The notes under the pieces: generated by a model
Seen by the model: the letters and a program-made list of their open reading frames with translations, nothing else
Databases searched by the model: none
Told to the model about the DNA's origin: nothing
Part shown: positions 42,843 through 50,072 of the stretch, piece by piece
How positions within the stretch are numbered: the first letter of the stretch is position 1
Layout: the number at the start of each line of letters is the position of its first letter
Made by a program: the position numbers and the translations under genes
NCBI GenBank assembly: GCA_902477765.1
Contig: CABSIM010000015.1
Span: 1 to 50,072 of the forward strand
DNA: 50,072 nt
Source of the DNA: an uncultured Clostridiaceae bacterium
GTDB lineage: Bacteria; Bacillota; Clostridia; Lachnospirales; Lachnospiraceae
Direction: 5' to 3'

Positions 42843-43580
42843 TCAATAGCCGTAAATATCATAGATTTCGTCAGAATAAACCCCCGGTTCCTGATATACA
42901 ATCACCGGTGCCTCCACCTTCATCCAGGCTCCTCCGCCCCGGACTGCTTCAATCAGCACCATATTGGCTTCCCTGTCCCGGAACGGATGCACCATTTTCA
43001 TGCGTTTTGGTTCCAGCTTATGCCGTGCCATGGTCCCCAGGATCTCAATGAGTCTGTGGGGTCTGTGAACCATATACATTCTCCCCCCTGGTTTCAGTAC
43101 CCGTGCCCCTTCCCGTACCACATCCTCCAGGGTACAGAGAACCTCATGGCGGGAAATGGCTTTCACCTCGGCCGGATTTTTAAGTCCATGAGTATCATTC
43201 ATATACGGCGGATTTGTTGTCACCACGTCAAAGGAAGCCGCTCCGAAAATCCGGCTGGCTTCCTTAATATCTCCGTTCACAATATCGATTTTACCTTCAA
43301 GACCGTTCAGAGCCACACTGCGGCCCGCCATTTCGGCGATCTCTTTCTGGATCTCCAGGCCGGTGAAATGCTCTCCTTCTGTTTTGGCGGAAAGAAGAAG
43401 AGGAATGATTCCTGTTCCCGTTCCCAGATCCAGCACATGCTCTCCGGACCTGACGGATGCAAACCCTGAAAGAAGCACCGCATCCATTCCGAAACAGAAT
43501 CCATCTGTTTTCTGAATGATCTTAAGGCCGTTCCTCTGCAGATCATCAATTCTCTCATGTTCTCTGAGATCAGTCGTCAT
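42843..43580 (-). CDS. tRNA1(Val) adenine-N6 methyltransferase-like protein (YabB/TrmN6 family)
   Basis: 245 residues. SAM-binding DLGTGTGIIPLLL at 51-63, the DNA/RNA N6-adenine motif NPPY at 123-126, and an N-terminal KIIQKTDGFCFGMDAVLLSGF typical of the group. Its start overlaps the ricT stop by 11 bases and has only a weak ribosome site, so it is translationally coupled. In Bacillus the same position is held by yabB. Confidence 0.9.
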   Translation of the reverse strand: MTTDLREHERIDDLQRNGLKIIQKTDGFCFGMDAVLLSGFASVRSGEHVLDLGTGTGIIPLLLSAKTEGEHFTGLEIQKEIAEMAGRSVALNGLEGKIDIVNGDIKEASRIFGAASFDVVTTNPPYMNDTHGLKNPAEVKAISRHEVLCTLEDVVREGARVLKPGGRMYMVHRPHRLIEILGTMARHKLEPKRMKMVHPFRDREANMVLIEAVRGGGAWMKVEAPVIVYQEPGVYSDEIYDIYGY

Positions 43581-44481
43581 TGAGTTTCGATTTCCCTTCT
43601 TTTTTCTCCAGCGCCTCCAGCTGCTTCAGCTCGGCGTCATTGACATTGGACTTTTCTTTCTTTCTCTTGGGACGGAATCTCAGCTGATCTACTCTGTAGT
43701 CACGGATTTCCTTTTCATCTCCGTTCACGGTAACCACGACCTTTACCAGCTGCCGCAGGATGCTGACACTGTGAACTTCTCCCCTGAGCCCGTCATCTGT
43801 AGTCACATAATCGCCGATGTTGGGAAGTCTGCCGTTCAGCTCCTCATAAGTCTCCTCTTCATACTTCAGGCAGCACATCAGGCGGCCGCAGACACCGGAA
43901 ATCTTGGTGGGATTCAGAGACAGGTTCTGCTCCTTGGCCATTTTAATGGACACAGGGATAAATTCTGACAGATAGGAAGCACAGCAGAGAGGCCGGCCGC
44001 AGATTCCGATTCCGCCGACAATCTTTGTTTCATCCCGGACACCGATCTGACGGAGTTCAATTCTGGTCTTAAATACAGAGGCCAGGTCCTTTACCAGCTC
44101 CCGGAAGTCAATTCTGCCGTCAGCGGTAAAATAGAACAGCACCTTATTGTTGTCAAAGGTATATTCGGCATCAATGAGCTTCATCTCGAGGCCGTGTTTT
44201 TTTATTTTCTCCAGACAGATCTTAAATGCTTCTTTTTCCTTCTGGCGGTTTTTCTGCTCCACAGCCTCATCTTCGGCCGTAGCCATGCGGATCACCGGTT
44301 TCAGCGGCTGTACCACCTTTTTATCATCCACTTCATGGGTTCCCAGAACCACATATCCATATTCGATTCCCCGGGCAGTTTCCACGATCACATGCTGTCC
44401 TGTCTGGATGACCTGATCGCCCGGGCTGAAATAATAGACCTTTCCGGCTTTCCGGAAACGGACTCCGATTACTTTTGTCAT
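43570..44481 (-). CDS. ricT: RicT/YaaT family (PSP1) protein
   Basis: 303 residues. The PSP1 core and six Cys in two clusters (C161, C166, C167 in ICGRPLCC; C198, C203, C204 in GVCGRLMCC) are the signature of YaaT/RicT. In Bacillus it acts with RicA and RicF, partly through Fe-S clusters, in RNA maturation and in sporulation and competence control. The C-terminus is Lys/Glu-rich. AAGGAGA precedes the ATG. Confidence 0.95.
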   Translation of the reverse strand: MTKVIGVRFRKAGKVYYFSPGDQVIQTGQHVIVETARGIEYGYVVLGTHEVDDKKVVQPLKPVIRMATAEDEAVEQKNRQKEKEAFKICLEKIKKHGLEMKLIDAEYTFDNNKVLFYFTADGRIDFRELVKDLASVFKTRIELRQIGVRDETKIVGGIGICGRPLCCASYLSEFIPVSIKMAKEQNLSLNPTKISGVCGRLMCCLKYEEETYEELNGRLPNIGDYVTTDDGLRGEVHSVSILRQLVKVVVTVNGDEKEIRDYRVDQLRFRPKRKKEKSNVNDAELKQLEALEKKEGKSKLNDD

Positions 44482-44495
44482 TCCTTTTTATCTCC

Positions 44496-45503
44496 TTACG
44501 AAGGGTTTTTCATGGTCAGGAACAGAAGTTCCATCACCAGTTCCATATTCACATTGGCTTCCAGCCGTCCCTTTGCCTTGTCTATGGCCTTCAGGATTTC
44601 TTCCAGTCCGGCGTAGTCAATTTTCTGTCCCAGGGCATTGATCAGCGTATATTCATCCTTGAATATCAGAAGATTCATATCCTTGGTCACTTTATACATC
44701 AGTACATCTCTGTACCAGAGCAGCATCAGGTCCAGAACCTCATTGAGGTCATATTTTTCATTTTTCATTTCCATAATGCATTCCAGCAGCATGGAAACAT
44801 CCATACTGTCCACATTCTTGATCAGATTGAGGACTTTCTGATAAAGCTGCTGAAATTCTTCGGAAGATGCCAGATGAATGGCCTTCCCGAGGTTTCCCCG
44901 CGCAAATGCGGCGCAGAGTTCCGCTTCCCGTTCTGCCACGCCAAGATGCTCGGCCAGATAACTTTTAATGGTGAAATCCTGAAGCGGCTTCAGTTTCAAC
45001 TGCACGCATCTGGAGAGAATTGTGGGAAGGAACATTTCCTGATTGGTGGTAATGAGAATGATAACCGCATAGGACGGCGGTTCCTCTATGGTCTTCAGCA
45101 GGGCATTCTGAGCCTGCACCGTCATTTTTTCAGCCTCATCCACAATATAAATCTTATAATAACTGCTGAAAGGACGGATCATGATGGTATCATTGATCTG
45201 TTCCCGTATATCATCCACTCCGATGCTTCCGGGCTTTTCATGGGTGACATAAATCAGATCCGGATGACTTCCGGCCAGCACCTGCTTACAGGAATGGCAT
45301 ACCATACATGGGTCGCTCTTCCCCTTTTCACAGAGAAGAGTCATGGCAAATGCATTGGCTATGGACTTTCTCCCCATTCCGGCTTCTCCCGTCAGAATAT
45401 ATGCATGAGAAACCTTATGAGTTTCTATGGCCTTCTTAAAGTGTTCTTTAACCATATCATTGCCCAGAATATCCTTAAATCCCATGGCTTTGCACTCCAT
45501 CAT
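44496..45503 (-). CDS. holB: DNA polymerase III delta-prime subunit
   Basis: 335 residues from the ATG at 45503 (GGAGGG 6 bases upstream); the ATGs at 45500 and 45485 are also possible. AAA+ clamp-loader subunit: P-loop region GEAGMGRKS with Arg before the Lys, zinc-binding Cys group C-x-n-CMVCHSC, IVDEAEKM Walker B region, ALLKTIEEPP and the SRC motif in LSRCVQL. As in other delta-prime subunits, the P-loop looks degenerate. It lies 14 bases before ricT and downstream of a probable promoter at 45526-45531. Confidence 0.94.
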   Translation of the reverse strand: MMECKAMGFKDILGNDMVKEHFKKAIETHKVSHAYILTGEAGMGRKSIANAFAMTLLCEKGKSDPCMVCHSCKQVLAGSHPDLIYVTHEKPGSIGVDDIREQINDTIMIRPFSSYYKIYIVDEAEKMTVQAQNALLKTIEEPPSYAVIILITTNQEMFLPTILSRCVQLKLKPLQDFTIKSYLAEHLGVAEREAELCAAFARGNLGKAIHLASSEEFQQLYQKVLNLIKNVDSMDVSMLLECIMEMKNEKYDLNEVLDLMLLWYRDVLMYKVTKDMNLLIFKDEYTLINALGQKIDYAGLEEILKAIDKAKGRLEANVNMELVMELLFLTMKNPS

Positions 45504-45525
45504 CGCCATCCCTCCATTCTTGTCA

Positions 45526-45531
45526 ATTATA
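45526..45531 (-). promoter_or_regulatory. Probable extended -10 promoter element of holB
   Basis: Minus strand TATAAT with TG one base upstream, 17 to 18 bases after a poor -35 (TTTTGT region). It lies about 25 bases before the holB start. It would let holB to PLD be transcribed apart from the decarboxylase genes. Confidence 0.5.
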
Positions 45532-45615
45532 ACACAGATTTACAGGAAACAAAAGTTTTATTCTGCCTTCCGGCCGCCGTCCGGAACCGCCCTACTTAGG
45601 GCTTCCGCTGCCGTT

Positions 45616-46200
45616 TTATGCCTTGTCCACCGCCTCACACAGCTCCCTGAGACATTCTTCCAGATCAATATTCAGAAACCTTCTGGTAATATGGAGCCTT
45701 TCCAGTTTTTCCCCGGAAAAATCTTCTTCATCTGCCAGATATCTCCGGCAAAGTTCCCTGTAATTGGGGATCTTCTGGCTTTCCTCCCGTTCCAGGGCCC
45801 GGCGGATCCGGATTCCGTCCGGCACCTCTATATAAAGAGGGATCAGGTTTTCACGGCCAAAATACACCGCCATGTTCTCATAGGATTCCAGCGTGCCGAT
45901 CATCAGATATCCTGCATCTCCCGCAAGACAGAACTGCCCGTCATCCGGGGTAAAATAGCTCCATGGCCCCATCACGGTCTGATATGTTCTTTTCTCGATA
46001 ACCTTGCCGGCCGCCTCCATGCGTTCCAGTTCTTCACAGGTGGTGAAAAAATACTCCACTCCGTTTTTCTCACCCTGACGGATGGGCCTGGTGGTATACG
46101 GCACCACGGTCTTCAGTTCCGGTCTCAGTCTCAGAAGATTTTTATATATGGTATCTTTTCCCGTAGCGCTCTTTCCCATAAGATAAAAAATCCTGCCCAT
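45616..46200 (-). CDS. Guanylate-kinase-like P-loop kinase
   Basis: 194 residues. P-loop GKSATGKDT at 9-17 and YTTRPIRQGEKNGVEYFF near 35-52, the GMP-binding pattern of guanylate kinases. The second half differs from standard Gmk: its lid and C-terminal region are divergent, so a second, canonical gmk may exist elsewhere. In Bacillus the matching site between yaaO and holB holds tmk (thymidylate kinase), so this could be a different nucleotide kinase. It starts 40 bases after the decarboxylase stop. Confidence 0.8.
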   Translation of the reverse strand: MGRIFYLMGKSATGKDTIYKNLLRLRPELKTVVPYTTRPIRQGEKNGVEYFFTTCEELERMEAAGKVIEKRTYQTVMGPWSYFTPDDGQFCLAGDAGYLMIGTLESYENMAVYFGRENLIPLYIEVPDGIRIRRALEREESQKIPNYRELCRRYLADEEDFSGEKLERLHITRRFLNIDLEECLRELCEAVDKA

Positions 46201-46240
46201 TGTCTGAATAACCGCCTTTCCCGTCTTTTGATATCACAGG

Positions 46241-47719
46241 TCATTGTACCATAAAGCATTCTTTTTCCGCAACCGTTAAAATCGTGGAGCAGGACCTGTC
46301 CGAAAGTCCCTGAACAGGAAGTCCTGCCTTCAGAAACTGCTGAATCATGAAAACCGCTTCTTCCCGGATCCGTTCTCCCGGCGCAAGAACCGGAATTCCC
46401 GGAGGATAAAGATACACAAATTCCGCAGAAACAGTTCCGGCCGCCTCTTTCATGTTCCTTCTTTCTGCCTGACTGTTCAGCGCCCGGTCAGGAGGCATGC
46501 AGACCTCTGCAGGCGGAATGTCCGTTTTTACTTTTTCCATCTCTTTCCCCTGCTCTCTTTCAAGGGCTTCATCTATCTCCTTCAGAGCCCCGATCAGTCT
46601 GCTGAATCCGATTTCCGTATCTGCCGGGGAAGTCATGGCCACCACATGCTCCGGAGCACACATCTCCATTTCCAGATGATACCGGCTCCGCAAAAGCTCT
46701 CCCAGTCTGTTTCCGTCCATATTCCCTGCTTTTTTTGTGGAAATAACAATTTTGGAAGGATCCCGGCTGAAGATGCCGTCCCCGCTCTCTTCAAACCCGT
46801 CCGGGACTTCAAGATTCCTGAGTTCCGCCGCAGACGTAAAAAAGTTTCTGAGCATGTTTCCATACTGCTCCATTTTTTTTCTTCCGCTGCCGTTCATATA
46901 AAAAATGCACTGCTCAATTCCCGCCATGAAAAGATAGGAGGGGCTGGAACTCTGAAAAATACCCAGGTATCGTTCCACCTTTTCCCTGTCAGCCAGTTTT
47001 CCTTTCAGATGCAGCAATGCAGTCTGAGTGAAACATGGAAGGGTTTTATGGAGGCTCTGTATCACCACGTCCGCCCCGCAGCTCAGGGCCGGCTCCGGAA
47101 AACCGCTCTGTTCTGCCGCAAATGAAAGATGAGCCCCATGGGCTTCATCCACAATCAGAGGAATCCCGTATCTGTGAGCAATCCCGGCAATGGCTCTGAT
47201 ATCGGAAACGATTCCTTCATACGTAGGAGATGTGACAAGAACTGCCCGGACAGAACGGTTATGGTCTTCTTTCAGACAGTTTTCCACATCTTCCGGTCTT
47301 ATGCTGCCCGGATATCCACAATCCGGGGGCATCTGCGGATACAGAAATACCGGGGTCAGCCGGTTCAGAACAAGTCCGTTGTATACAGATTTGTGGCAGT
47401 TTCTTGCCATCAGGATTTTTCCGCCCGGAGGCACGGTCCCGCATACTGCACTCAGAATTCCGCAGGTGCTTCCGTTGACAAGATAGTATGTATGATCCGC
47501 CCCGTAAACGGCTGCTGCTTTTTCCATGGAGTGCTTCAGGATTCCCTCCGGATGATGAAGATTGTCAAAGCCGTCAATCTCCGTAATATCGATGGACCAG
47601 GGAGACGGAAATTCCCTTCCCTTCATCATATTTTTTCTTTTATGTCCGGGCATATGAAACGGATAATAGTCTGAGTTTCCATATTCTTCAAGCCGGTCCA
47701 GCAAATATTTTTCTTCCAT
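46241..47719 (-). CDS. Orn/Lys/Arg decarboxylase family, PLP enzyme (YaaO/SpeA-like)
   Basis: 492 residues. PLP fold type I: DEAHGAHLSF at 191-200 holds the Asp and His that contact the cofactor, and SLHKTLPCF has Lys225 as the Schiff-base residue. It begins with the PFHMPGHKRK motif typical of the short Gram-positive group. Probably decarboxylates lysine, arginine or ornithine to a polyamine. The substrate is not decided by sequence. The ribosome site (AAAGG) is far from the ATG, and the gene starts 10 bases after the lipoprotein stop. Confidence 0.92.
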   Translation of the reverse strand: MEEKYLLDRLEEYGNSDYYPFHMPGHKRKNMMKGREFPSPWSIDITEIDGFDNLHHPEGILKHSMEKAAAVYGADHTYYLVNGSTCGILSAVCGTVPPGGKILMARNCHKSVYNGLVLNRLTPVFLYPQMPPDCGYPGSIRPEDVENCLKEDHNRSVRAVLVTSPTYEGIVSDIRAIAGIAHRYGIPLIVDEAHGAHLSFAAEQSGFPEPALSCGADVVIQSLHKTLPCFTQTALLHLKGKLADREKVERYLGIFQSSSPSYLFMAGIEQCIFYMNGSGRKKMEQYGNMLRNFFTSAAELRNLEVPDGFEESGDGIFSRDPSKIVISTKKAGNMDGNRLGELLRSRYHLEMEMCAPEHVVAMTSPADTEIGFSRLIGALKEIDEALEREQGKEMEKVKTDIPPAEVCMPPDRALNSQAERRNMKEAAGTVSAEFVYLYPPGIPVLAPGERIREEAVFMIQQFLKAGLPVQGLSDRSCSTILTVAEKECFMVQ

Positions 47720-47729
47720 ATGTTGTTCT

Positions 47730-49034
47730 TTAGTACCTTTCTCCGGGCGCCGGTCCGGTCTGAAATTCAGATATCCGGGAAAAATCTGTATTTTCCATGA
47801 TTCTGGGAAACAGGCTCCATAGTTTTTCCATATTCTCCTCTCCGGGTGAATAAACAGCCCGGCTTCCCAGAATAAAGCTGCTGCCGTCTGAAGCCACCTG
47901 AACCGTCACGGTCTCTCCGTCTTTCCGCGTCAGAGTCAGGATTCCTTCATACTGACTGTCCTCCATGCAAACAGCTTCCGAAGATCTCAGAACTTCCTCC
48001 AGCATCTTCAGACTTCCGGTATCCGTAAGCGTTTCTGTTTCTTCCCACTCTCTGGAAACAGCCCCTGCATCTTCTCCGTAGTCCTGCATGATCATCTTCA
48101 TTTCCGCTTTTACAATATCATGAATCTCCTCCGGATCCACAATCCGGAACCGGCATCGCTCTTCTGCAATTTCCAGCGCAGGCTCCGTGATTCCTGCGTT
48201 ATGGGTGCCGTCCTGTTCATAGGTGGCTTCACTGACAAAAAACTGAATTCCATAACTGCCGTAAACCAGAGGATCCACCGTTTTTTCTGATTCCAGAATC
48301 TCCTTTTCCTGTTCCGTACTCAGCGATACATATTCCGTGTATTTCCTTCCGTCTTCATAACGCTCCACACTCAGGTAGGCTCCCCCTGACGGCGGAGTAA
48401 ATCTTACATCCCGGCTCAGAACATCTTCCAGATACCGGATCCCCTCCTGTCCCCGGCAGAACCGGTATATAAAAGTCTGCTGAATCTCTTCCGGTACTGC
48501 AGATTTTTCCGGCTGCAGGTAAAGAACCTGATTTCCGGTGCCCTGAATCAGGGAACTGATCTGCGTAAACAGGTATTTCTGGTCATATGTGCCGTTTTCC
48601 TCATCCCAGATTCCCGCTGCCAGATCATTATTCAGATCATATACCGTAAGTCCGGACAGGGGGCTTTCCTTCCCGTCTTTGAGTACTGCCAGTATATATC
48701 TGAAACCATCTTCCGTCTTTCTTCCTGTCAGTTCATAGGATTCCTCCAGTTCTCCGGCACATGCGGAAATTTCTTCCGGTTCCATCGGAATAAAATGCAG
48801 TTCCGGTTCCATCTCTTCCAGAAATGTACATATCTTTTCTGATGACAGGACACCGTTTTCCGTAAGATCCGGAAGACAGGATTCCTCCTGGTCCGCGGAA
48901 ACAGAACCCTGGCTTTCCGCCCCCTGTTCATTTTCCCGGGTCTCCCCTGTTTCGTTTTTATTTTCACTGACCATACCGGCAGAACATCCTGCCAGAATCA
49001 GACAGAAAAAAAACAGAAACAAACATTTTTTCAT
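47730..49034 (-). CDS. Secreted lipoprotein of unknown function
   Basis: 434 residues from the ATG at 49034 (GGAAGG upstream); the upstream ATG at 49055 lies at or before the transcription start. Lipobox LAGC with Cys17. An acidic, Ser/Gln-rich linker (about 20-55) then a soluble region. It has repeated Glu-rich segments and ends with an FQTGPAPGERY tail. I do not recognise a family. First gene of the decarboxylase operon, so it may sense or bind something linked to polyamine or amino-acid metabolism, but that is only a guess from position. Confidence 0.85.
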   Translation of the reverse strand: MKKCLFLFFFCLILAGCSAGMVSENKNETGETRENEQGAESQGSVSADQEESCLPDLTENGVLSSEKICTFLEEMEPELHFIPMEPEEISACAGELEESYELTGRKTEDGFRYILAVLKDGKESPLSGLTVYDLNNDLAAGIWDEENGTYDQKYLFTQISSLIQGTGNQVLYLQPEKSAVPEEIQQTFIYRFCRGQEGIRYLEDVLSRDVRFTPPSGGAYLSVERYEDGRKYTEYVSLSTEQEKEILESEKTVDPLVYGSYGIQFFVSEATYEQDGTHNAGITEPALEIAEERCRFRIVDPEEIHDIVKAEMKMIMQDYGEDAGAVSREWEETETLTDTGSLKMLEEVLRSSEAVCMEDSQYEGILTLTRKDGETVTVQVASDGSSFILGSRAVYSPGEENMEKLWSLFPRIMENTDFSRISEFQTGPAPGERY

Positions 49035-49055
49035 GAAATCACCTTCCTCAGACAC

Positions 49056-49084
49056 ATTTTATCATCCGCAGATACTCCATACAA
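49056..49084 (-). promoter_or_regulatory. Sigma-A type promoter of the lipoprotein-decarboxylase operon
   Basis: Minus strand: -35 TTGTAT (49079-49084), 17-base spacer, -10 TAAAAT (49056-49061) with an extended TG. The transcript begins about 15 bases before the lipoprotein start. Confidence 0.75.
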
Positions 49085-49149
49085 GGGAAGGCAGAAGATT
49101 TAATAAAAGCGTAAATGAATAGACAGATTTGTGTTCCGGTATGCAGAAA

Positions 49150-49183
49150 GCCGCAGACAGAGCAAAACGTTTCTGTCTGCGGC
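49150..49183. terminator. Hairpin after the TSUP permease gene, possible terminator
   Basis: GCCGCAGACAG / CTGTCTGCGGC, perfect 11-base stem with a 12-base loop. Neither strand has a long T-run after it (minus: TTTCTGCA; plus: CTTCAGAATTTTC), so its efficiency is uncertain. Confidence 0.6.
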
Positions 49184-49231
49184 CTTCAGAATTTTCTTGA
49201 TATCCGGGATCATAGGGGGTATTCCCGTACT

Positions 49232-50002
49232 TTATCCCCAGAGACTGTTTTCCCATGCAAATTTGATCACAGTCAGAATTACAATGATCAGCATCACCGG
49301 CTTGATGATTTTATCGCCCTTTTTAATTGCCAGATTAACTCCTACCAGATTGCCGAGAATTGCTGACAGAGCTGCCGGAACAGCAATCTCATAAGCCACA
49401 TTTCCTGTTTTTACATAGCTCACAAGCGCCACTGCATTGGTCAGCACAATCAGAACCTTTCCGTTTCCGGATGCGACTCTGGAATCATAATGCATGATCA
49501 TGGTAAAAGCAATGATGGCCACGGTTCCGACTCCGGGACCAAACAGGCTGTTGTAAAATCCCATGATCACGCCTACCACCAGTGCCTGAATCACGGTTCT
49601 GGAAGAAATCTCACTTTTCATAATTGCGTCTCTGGTTCCTGATTTTCTCAGCACCATAACGACAGCAATGGCAGGAAGTGCAATGGTAATGACTTTCTGG
49701 ATGGTTTCCTCCGGGAGAAGGAAAATAATTTTCGTTCCGTAATATGCGCCGATCATGGCAGTAATTGCGGAAATCAGTGCAATTTTCAGATCCACCATAT
49801 TATTGCGGAAATATTTTATGGCAGAAACCAGGTTTCCCAGACCTGCCTGCAGTTTGTTGCATCCGTATGCCGTTCTGATGGGCAGTCCGATCATCAGATA
49901 GGTAGGCAGTGCGATCAGTCCTCCTCCGCCTCCAATGGAATCAATAATCCCGGAAATGAAGAAAATGGGACAGATGATCAGCAAAATGGTTGTGTAACTC
50001 AT
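49232..50002 (-). CDS. TSUP family membrane permease (TauE/SafE, DUF81)
   Basis: 256 residues from the ATG at 50002 (GGGGAG upstream). About seven to eight membrane helices in two repeats. Family marks: GIIDSIGGGGGLIALPTYLMIGLP (about 16-39) with the GGGGG motif, NKLQAGLGNLVSAIKYFR, and the second-half counterpart GVIMGFYNSLFGPGVGT. TSUP proteins export or import sulfite, sulfonates or sulfur-containing organic acids. No neighbour tells the substrate. Own promoter at 50035-50063. Confidence 0.9.
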   Translation of the reverse strand: MSYTTILLIICPIFFISGIIDSIGGGGGLIALPTYLMIGLPIRTAYGCNKLQAGLGNLVSAIKYFRNNMVDLKIALISAITAMIGAYYGTKIIFLLPEETIQKVITIALPAIAVVMVLRKSGTRDAIMKSEISSRTVIQALVVGVIMGFYNSLFGPGVGTVAIIAFTMIMHYDSRVASGNGKVLIVLTNAVALVSYVKTGNVAYEIAVPAALSAILGNLVGVNLAIKKGDKIIKPVMLIIVILTVIKFAWENSLWG

Positions 50003-50034
50003 ACTTATTTCTCCCCTTCTGTATTCTGCTATTG

Positions 50035-50063
50035 AAGATAGCATATTTTTGTCATATAATCAA
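50035..50063 (-). promoter_or_regulatory. Sigma-A type promoter of the TSUP gene
   Basis: Minus strand: -35 TTGATT (50058-50063), 17-base spacer, -10 TATCTT (50035-50040) with an extended TG. Confidence 0.65.
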
Positions 50064-50072
50064 ATTTATAAT

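Noticed and set aside
1..50072. tRNA, rRNA, CRISPR, insertion sequence or prophage
   Set aside because: Looked for clover-leaf ends, rRNA cores, regular repeats with spacers, transposase motifs and phage genes; none were seen.

Overview
The window reads as chromosome of a spore-forming, Gram-positive anaerobe of the Clostridia, most likely Lachnospiraceae. The grounds are the gene order of the fatty-acid operon (fabH-acpP-fabK-fabD-fabG-fabF-accB-fabZ-accC-accDA), a spmA spore gene, strong AGGAGG-type ribosome binding sites, sigma-A type promoters, DUF6273-type and GLUG/choline-binding surface proteins, and a yaaO-holB-ricT-yabB-rsmI housekeeping block in Bacillus-like order. Family assignments are by eye from motifs; no search was run. 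I saw no rRNA, tRNA, CRISPR array, insertion sequence, integrase or phage gene.

Layout. (1) 1-6640, minus strand: three secreted proteins in a row (a protein with a zinc-ribbon-like Cys region and a DUF6273-like end, a 1,385-residue GLUG/Ig-like/choline-binding-repeat protein, and a partial protein cut by the left edge), transcribed from a promoter at 6590-6618. (2) 6639-15927, minus: a compact type IV pilus operon: pilin, prepilin peptidase, PilC, a PilM-PilN fusion, PilO-like, three minor prepilins and PilB. It has its own promoter, an internal UUCG-loop terminator after the pilin gene, and a final terminator. (3) 15969-17433: rpoN (sigma-54) with two overlapping promoters and a palindrome. 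(4) 17465-22918: a five-gene peptide/nickel-type ABC importer preceded by a leader with an attenuator hairpin and three GGACAG boxes, a candidate metal-sensing riboswitch. (5) 22931-23660: spmA alone. (6) 23755-34733: a fatty-acid synthesis operon of eleven genes, with an accD-accA fusion, ending in a nitronate-monooxygenase-like gene; its promoter carries a FabT-like operator. (7) 34920-40500, plus strand: amidohydrolase, ECF S component, LysR regulator, DASS/SLC13 transporter and serine hydrolase. (8) 40515-49084, minus: lipoprotein, Orn/Lys/Arg decarboxylase, guanylate-kinase-like protein, holB, ricT, yabB, rsmI and a phospholipase-D-family protein that seems to start at a non-standard codon. 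(9) 49150-50063: a TSUP (TauE/SafE) permease.

How the parts work together. The pilus operon encodes the ATPase, platform protein, alignment proteins, peptidase and four prepilin-like subunits, so it could build a pilus or pseudopilus without genes from elsewhere, except for a retraction ATPase, which is absent here. The three secreted proteins directly downstream could be its surface partners, but they have a separate promoter. The fab operon holds all steps from acetyl-CoA carboxylation through elongation. The two hairpins after the pilin and ACP genes have the same likely purpose: more transcript of an abundant small protein than of the genes behind it. The strongest candidates for something new are the PilM-PilN-fusion pilus locus with its surface-protein neighbours, the structured leader of the ABC operon, and the non-AUG start of the PLD gene.
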